Shown: piece after piece, positions 14,068-18,100 of the stretch
How the letters are laid out: every line of letters begins with the position of its first letter
Numbering within the stretch: the first letter of the stretch is position 1
Origin: Desulfobacteraceae bacterium
GTDB taxonomy: Bacteria > Desulfobacterota > DSM-4660 > Desulfatiglandales > Desulfatiglandaceae
Reading direction: 5' to 3'
DNA length: 18,100 bases
Assembly (NCBI GenBank): GCA_030612945.1
Contig: JAUWMY010000008.1
Location: forward strand, 1 to 18,100
Position numbers and translations under genes: made by a program
Notes under the pieces: generated by a model
What the model was told of the DNA's origin: nothing
What the model saw: the letters and a program-made list of their open reading frames with translations, nothing else
Databases searched by the model: none

Positions 14068-14715
14068 ATGGTAACACTCATTGTGAATAAGCAAGAGCTT
14101 CAAGTCGACGAAGGAAAAACCCTACTACAGGTCTGCCTTGACAACGGGATCTACATCCCCAACCTCTGCCACATCCACGGCACGGACAATCCTTCTGCTT
14201 CATGCAGACTGTGCTTTGTTGAAATCGAGGGTGAGGACAAACCCATACCCTCCTGTACTGTCAAGGTAAAAGATGGCATTATTGCCAAAACCGATACCCC
14301 GTCCGTGAGGAGACTGCAGCGCACGGCCTTCAAACTCCTTATGTCGGTTCACCGGGTAGACTGTGGCCATTGTCCGGCCAACAAGAAATGTGAGTTGCAG
14401 CGTATTGCCAAATTCCTGAAGGTCGGTTTAAAGCCAAAATACCTGGAACTACGCCTGAAGGAAACTGAGGTAGACGAATCCCACCCTTTCCTTGATTATT
14501 ATCCCAATCGCTGTGTCTTGTGCGGCAAATGCATTGCTGTTTGTAAAGACAAACATGGTCGGGCCTTTTTGACGTTTGCCAAACGGGGGTTAGATACGGT
14601 TGTCAGTTCATATGGGGAAACGGATGCGAACCTTCCATGCAGCAAATGTTTTGCCTGCATCCGGATCTGTCCTGTGGGGGCCATTACCTCGAAAGACAGT
14701 CCCCGTCAAACGTGA
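14068..14715 (+). CDS. hoxU: HoxU / NuoG-N-terminal-like Fe-S electron-transfer subunit
   Basis: This subunit wires electrons from the NuoE/F diaphorase to a catalytic or ferredoxin-reducing partner. Its 215 residues contain a plant-type [2Fe-2S] domain (Cys34, Cys46, Cys49, Cys63) and the complex-I type His-Cys3 cluster (His95, Cys99, Cys102, Cys108). Two [4Fe-4S] clusters follow (Cys149/152/155/159 and Cys191/194/197/201). It ends 14 residues later, so there is no H-cluster domain as in HydA and no molybdopterin domain as in FdsA/NuoG. This length matches HoxU. ATG 14068 and GTG 14065 are both possible and differ by one codon; neither has a strong ribosome site. A 268-bp repeat-rich spacer separates it from nuoF, so it may have its own promoter. 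The family is clear; the complex it serves is unknown. Confidence 0.88.
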   Translation: MVTLIVNKQELQVDEGKTLLQVCLDNGIYIPNLCHIHGTDNPSASCRLCFVEIEGEDKPIPSCTVKVKDGIIAKTDTPSVRRLQRTAFKLLMSVHRVDCGHCPANKKCELQRIAKFLKVGLKPKYLELRLKETEVDESHPFLDYYPNRCVLCGKCIAVCKDKHGRAFLTFAKRGLDTVVSSYGETDANLPCSKCFACIRICPVGAITSKDSPRQT

Positions 14716-14717
14716 GT

Positions 14718-14850
14718 TCTCAATAAGTTCGGGTGGAATTTATCCGTAAGGATTTTATAAAAGGCTCACGCCTAAACTCCAAAGGCATGTACGGCCATTG
14801 TTATTCGCTTAAGGCATCAATCCGGTTGTAAGGACCCGAACTTTTTGAGA
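14718..14850. mobile_element. MITE-like element with 17-bp terminal inverted repeats
   Basis: TCTCAATAAGTTCGGGT (14718-14734) and ACCCGAACTTTTTGAGA (14834-14850) are inverted copies with one mismatch in 17. The 133-bp element has no ORF and lies between two convergent genes. It includes, at 14735-14783, a diverged copy of the 51-bp repeat that follows the RAYT gene. Positions 14745-14770 repeat its palindrome (CGTAAG...CTCACG around TTTTATAAAA). It might also function as a stem for transcription ending, but no classical terminator is seen. Confidence 0.6.
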
Positions 14851-14881
14851 TGTTACCATCAAACAGCCTAAATACCGGTTA

Positions 14882-17755
14882 CTACTCTTTCTTCTCATAC
14901 TCAAGGGAAACAGTCACAGTCCGGTTGAGTGCCCGGCCCTCAGGCAGGCTATTGTCATAAAGGGGATTGAGTGGGCCTGCACCCGCGTAGGTAAGTCTCT
15001 CACCTGCTGTCATCCCTCCAGCCAAAATCTGTTCATAAACGGCCTTTGCCCGCCTCTCTGAGAGCTTCAAATTGTATTCCTCTTTACCAATACTATCAGT
15101 ATGTCCCACAACCTTCACATCGGCTGCTGGAAACTGCTTCATTCTCTCGATGATCTGGTCAACGATGGCCTTATTACGCTCTTTTATATCTGAGCTGTTG
15201 AAGTCAAAGAGTATCAAGGCGTATTTTTCCAGGACCTTATATCCCATTTTCTGGGCAACACGCTCTTCTCTCTTTATGAATCTGACAGAAGACGTTGCAG
15301 CAGCAACATCTTTGTATATCTGGCCCTTTTCGTCTGTGACCTCAATGCCCGCCGCAATCTCCTTACAAGATCCTACCTTTCCAAGACCAATAGCTTTGAG
15401 ATCAAAGGTATAAGAAGGGTTAAGGTCTCCTTTCCCCTTTACAGAACCAATTAGAGAACCATCACCTATCAGTTGTATTTCCCAATCTGTAATGCCATAA
15501 CCGGCCTGGATCTGTGGTGAGATTCGGAACTCCTTTGTGTCGCTCGTCTCTTCCACATAGGTGCTCTTTATGGGTTCAAGTATGGTGGGAAGGTCAGAAT
15601 AAATTTCTGCGCGTTGATTTTCTACCCTCCCTTCGTCCAGGCTGTTTGTACTCGCAACAGCCGGTAAGTTACGTGCCTCCACGTGTATCCTTGATGGATT
15701 TATCCCCCATATATACCTCAAATACGCCCGGACTTCTTCAGCTCGACTCCGTGAAAGATCGATTTTATCTTTTTCCACTCCATAATTGGAGTTACAGCCC
15801 ACTATGCTTATGTGGGCCTCAGGAAACTCTACAAGGCGTTTCCCTAAAATGTTAAGCACTTGAATGTGCTTCTCCATTGCGCCCCTTAGATTACTTTCCG
15901 AGAATTTTTTGGTTTCGGCCTGATTCCCAACAACGGAATACCGTTCGGAAATTTCGCTCTTGCCAGTGTCGAAAAACACATAGTTTAGCAGTGGCGAACT
16001 ATCGATGGTGGTCAACTCCTCAATGGTCACCGTTTCTGGCTCTATGGATACTTGCCCAGACGGCGAGCCTATAAGCTCGTGTATGACTTCTTTCTTCGAA
16101 ACAGTGACCGGACATAGAGCCGTCTCAGCCTCATGTGTATCATCATAAATATCTATCACTTTGATACGTGCCTTAAGATTACCTGATTTAGCCAGCGTTT
16201 CTCTACCGAGGTCATTCAGGGAAATAGAATAAAATGGTTTCAATTCACCGGTCCCTTGCAGGGTTTTGATAGGCTGATCATCGCCCAAAACCGTAAGTTC
16301 CCAATTGGCAACGCCATATTCGGCCACTATGTGAGGCTGTACCTTGATCTCATCTATTTTATTAATTTCCGCGACGAATTCGCCGGCAGCATCCCTTTGT
16401 ATCTCTAATAAATCGTATTTTATCTCCACCCGTTGATTTTCTGCACTGCCGCCCACAGCGTCCAGTGGTGAAGCATGCGCCGGCAAATTCCGTGACTCCA
16501 CGTTTAGACGCTGGGAATCCACTTCCCAAACATTGCTAAGATACGCTTTCACAGCTTCAGCCCGTTGCCGCGAAAGGTCGAGATTGTTTTCCTCCACACC
16601 GATACCGGAATTACAGCCTGTGATTTGAACTTGAGCGGTCGGGTTTTGAGTCAAGCGTTTGCCAATAATATTCAGGACATTGTAATAGCGTTCCAGCGCA
16701 CCTCTTTGGGCTTTTTCATCGAAGGACTGTGCCTGGGCACTGTCCGCAAAAAGGACATAATCTTCAGGTATTTCACTTTTGCCTGTCTCGAAGAAGACAT
16801 TGTTTAGTATTGGAGTGCCATCTGTCATGGTAAGCATGCGGAAGCTCAGTTCAGCAGGTTCCAGGGTCAATGTTCCCTGGGGAGGGTTGAGGACTCTATA
16901 AGTCACTATATAGCGATGGAGCAGGGTGGTGGAAAAGGCCTGAAAAATAGGCATAAGTTCTGTCGCTGAAGTGGCTTTCCAGACACGGCCACCGTGTGCT
17001 TTGGCAAAGGATTTGAGAAAGGGATTCATGGTCGCTCCCGGCATATAGTCTACAGTGTAGGCCTCAAAGTTTGGTATTCCTTTTGCTTCAGACTCAACTA
17101 CTGCGCTCTTGAATGCGCTGTTAATATCCTCGCCATCCGAGAAGACCACAAAAATTTTGTTACCCTTTTCTGGCATCTTACGGATTAGATCAAGTCCGGC
17201 GACCATGGCTTCGTATAAGAAAGTTTCAGTGGTCAACCCGTCATCAAAGCTGTTCCTGATGAACTTCATGAGTTCGTGGGTATACTTGGAATGAAAAGTC
17301 TTGGCGTGTAATGAGTGTTCATTAACTTTGTAGCTGGGTTTTTTGTCAAAAACAACCATATGGACATTGTCCATGGGGCGTATTATTTTAAGAAATTCCT
17401 CCATAGCAGAAATAAGAGGTTCCACCGCTTTACGTTTCTTCATGGAGTAGGAATTATCCACGACGAGGACAAGGTTGAGTGGTATTTCTTTGCTGGTCTC
17501 AAGAGGTTCAATAGAGAGTATTTTCGCCTTCTTTGTTCCTATCATGATACCAAAGTCTTCTGCTTTCAGTCCCAGGATAGGATTATCGTCAGGATCCAGG
17601 GCTGAGATCAGTAACTTATTCTGTTCAACAACCTGATAGGCTACTTTAGCCTGACGGTCCGGGGTCAAGACCTGAAGGTCTTGCTCTGCATAACAATTAC
17701 CCAGATAAAAACCGTGCATGATCACTAACAAAAGATAAAACATAATTTTTTTCAT
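14882..17755 (-). CDS. Secreted von Willebrand factor A protein with three OmpA-like domains
   Basis: This is probably an envelope protein that joins a VWA interaction domain to the cell wall. The 957 residues start with a signal peptide (MKK, hydrophobic 4-19, likely cut after CYA at 23; the cysteine is not in a good lipobox). The VWA domain (about 93-280) has the metal-site motif DNSYS (Asp100, Ser102, Ser104), a TT pair near 175 and SDGED. Then come an OmpA-like domain (about 316-445), a beta-rich YGVANWEL module (about 475-555), a second OmpA-like domain (about 588-718), a second module (YGITDWEI, about 753-822) and a third OmpA-like domain (about 845-957). Only the third keeps GHTD (Asp887) with LSERRA; the first two read GCNS. 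The start was moved from GTG 17767 to ATG 17755, which has AGGG upstream and gives a standard signal sequence. Its role is unknown. Confidence 0.9.
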   Translation of the reverse strand: MKKIMFYLLLVIMHGFYLGNCYAEQDLQVLTPDRQAKVAYQVVEQNKLLISALDPDDNPILGLKAEDFGIMIGTKKAKILSIEPLETSKEIPLNLVLVVDNSYSMKKRKAVEPLISAMEEFLKIIRPMDNVHMVVFDKKPSYKVNEHSLHAKTFHSKYTHELMKFIRNSFDDGLTTETFLYEAMVAGLDLIRKMPEKGNKIFVVFSDGEDINSAFKSAVVESEAKGIPNFEAYTVDYMPGATMNPFLKSFAKAHGGRVWKATSATELMPIFQAFSTTLLHRYIVTYRVLNPPQGTLTLEPAELSFRMLTMTDGTPILNNVFFETGKSEIPEDYVLFADSAQAQSFDEKAQRGALERYYNVLNIIGKRLTQNPTAQVQITGCNSGIGVEENNLDLSRQRAEAVKAYLSNVWEVDSQRLNVESRNLPAHASPLDAVGGSAENQRVEIKYDLLEIQRDAAGEFVAEINKIDEIKVQPHIVAEYGVANWELTVLGDDQPIKTLQGTGELKPFYSISLNDLGRETLAKSGNLKARIKVIDIYDDTHEAETALCPVTVSKKEVIHELIGSPSGQVSIEPETVTIEELTTIDSSPLLNYVFFDTGKSEISERYSVVGNQAETKKFSESNLRGAMEKHIQVLNILGKRLVEFPEAHISIVGCNSNYGVEKDKIDLSRSRAEEVRAYLRYIWGINPSRIHVEARNLPAVASTNSLDEGRVENQRAEIYSDLPTILEPIKSTYVEETSDTKEFRISPQIQAGYGITDWEIQLIGDGSLIGSVKGKGDLNPSYTFDLKAIGLGKVGSCKEIAAGIEVTDEKGQIYKDVAAATSSVRFIKREERVAQKMGYKVLEKYALILFDFNSSDIKERNKAIVDQIIERMKQFPAADVKVVGHTDSIGKEEYNLKLSERRAKAVYEQILAGGMTAGERLTYAGAGPLNPLYDNSLPEGRALNRTVTVSLEYEKKE

Positions 17756-17787
17756 TTCTTCCCTCACAATTTTTTTGATGGTGTATT

Positions 17788-17965
17788 ACCTGAATTTTGC
17801 ACCAACTATCTACTACGGCTTGAAGCGCTTTGCCTTTAAAGCTCGTTTCATGATTTTAATCCTCACTATATTAGGTAATATGCCTGCGGGTCAAAATCAC
17901 TCCAACTTTGCTTTAAACACAAGGCTTTCTCCGCCTCGCTACGATACTTGGTGCAAGATTCAGGT
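17788..17965. repeat. 178-bp foldback element (long imperfect inverted repeat)
   Basis: ACCTGAATTTTGCACCAA (17788-17805) matches the complement of 17948-17965 at 17 of 18 positions. The symmetry continues inward with TATC, TTTAAAGC (17835-17842 against 17910-17917) and GATTTT (17852-17857 against 17893-17898), so the arms reach almost to the centre. A 64-codon ORF inside it is best seen as spurious. The element begins 33 bases upstream of the VWA/OmpA start and could influence its expression. It may be a nonautonomous mobile element. Confidence 0.65.
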
Positions 17966-18024
17966 ATGAATTAGAAAAACACTACCTTACAAGACGTAAG
18001 CAATTTCCTTGCCAAGCTTGAGAA

Positions 18025-18084
18025 AATAATTTTGATATTATGGTCATCTGACTATAACTATATGGAATTTAAATCAAAATTATT
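18025..18084. repeat. 12-bp AT-rich inverted repeat near the right edge
   Basis: AATAATTTTGAT (18025-18036) is perfectly inverted at 18073-18084, with 36 bases between. The rest of 17966-18100 is AT-rich and noncoding, apart from a small CTTAC/GTAAG hairpin near 17984-17998. Confidence 0.4.
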
Positions 18085-18100
18085 AAAAAACAAGTAAACG

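Noticed and set aside
11360..14715. Complete NADH-dependent [FeFe] hydrogenase (HydABC)
   Set aside because: NuoE and NuoF fit HydC and HydB, but the HoxU-like protein ends before any H-cluster domain, and no catalytic hydrogenase motif is present in the window.
14882..17767. Lipoprotein assignment for the VWA/OmpA protein
   Set aside because: The cysteine at 21 is preceded by Leu-Gly-Asn, which lacks the small residue normally required at -1; a signal peptidase I site after Ala23 fits better.
17775..17969. 64-aa ORF on the plus strand
   Set aside because: It lies wholly within the foldback element, has no recognisable domain or ribosome site, and its composition follows the palindrome.

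Overview
The window looks like a piece of chromosome from an anaerobic bacterium, most likely a member of the Desulfobacterota (former Deltaproteobacteria) or a similar sulfate-reducing or syntrophic anaerobe. The reasons are a B12-dependent ribonucleotide reductase (NrdJ), an ATP-dependent corrinoid activator of the RACo type, a diaphorase of the NuoE/NuoF/HoxU type rich in iron-sulfur motifs, and moderate GC content with small families of intergenic repeats. The taxonomy is an inference; no rRNA or other marker gene is present.

Layout. Positions 1-600 hold the end of a REP-associated tyrosine transposase (RAYT, IS200-like), followed directly by two tandem 51-bp repeat units. Next come two oligopeptide/dipeptide ABC ATPases (oppD, oppF, 671-2636) without permease or binding-protein genes in view. 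A tRNA-Gln(CTG) at 2717-2790 has a visible promoter, a structured spacer and a strong terminator. nrdJ lies on the minus strand (2965-5460), divergent from a large M16C zinc peptidase of the PreP type (5735-8653).

Positions 8954-13799 form a compact plus-strand cluster: a RACo-like [2Fe-2S]/ASKHA protein, a stand-alone degenerate cyclic-nucleotide-binding domain, NuoE and NuoF. After a 268-bp spacer rich in inverted repeats comes a HoxU/NuoG-N-terminal-like Fe-S subunit (14068-14715). No hydrogenase, formate dehydrogenase or corrinoid protein is encoded in the window. The most interesting idea here is that an NADH-oxidising Fe-S module is genetically linked to a corrinoid-reactivating ATPase.

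A convergent minus-strand gene (14882-17755) encodes a secreted von Willebrand factor A protein with three OmpA-like domains; only the last keeps the canonical peptidoglycan-binding residues. The spacer between it and the HoxU-like gene holds a 133-bp MITE-like element with 17-bp terminal inverted repeats. That element contains a third copy of the palindromic repeat found next to the RAYT gene. A second, larger foldback element (17788-17965) lies upstream of the VWA/OmpA gene. All noncoding stretches longer than about 160 bp contain inverted or short tandem repeats.
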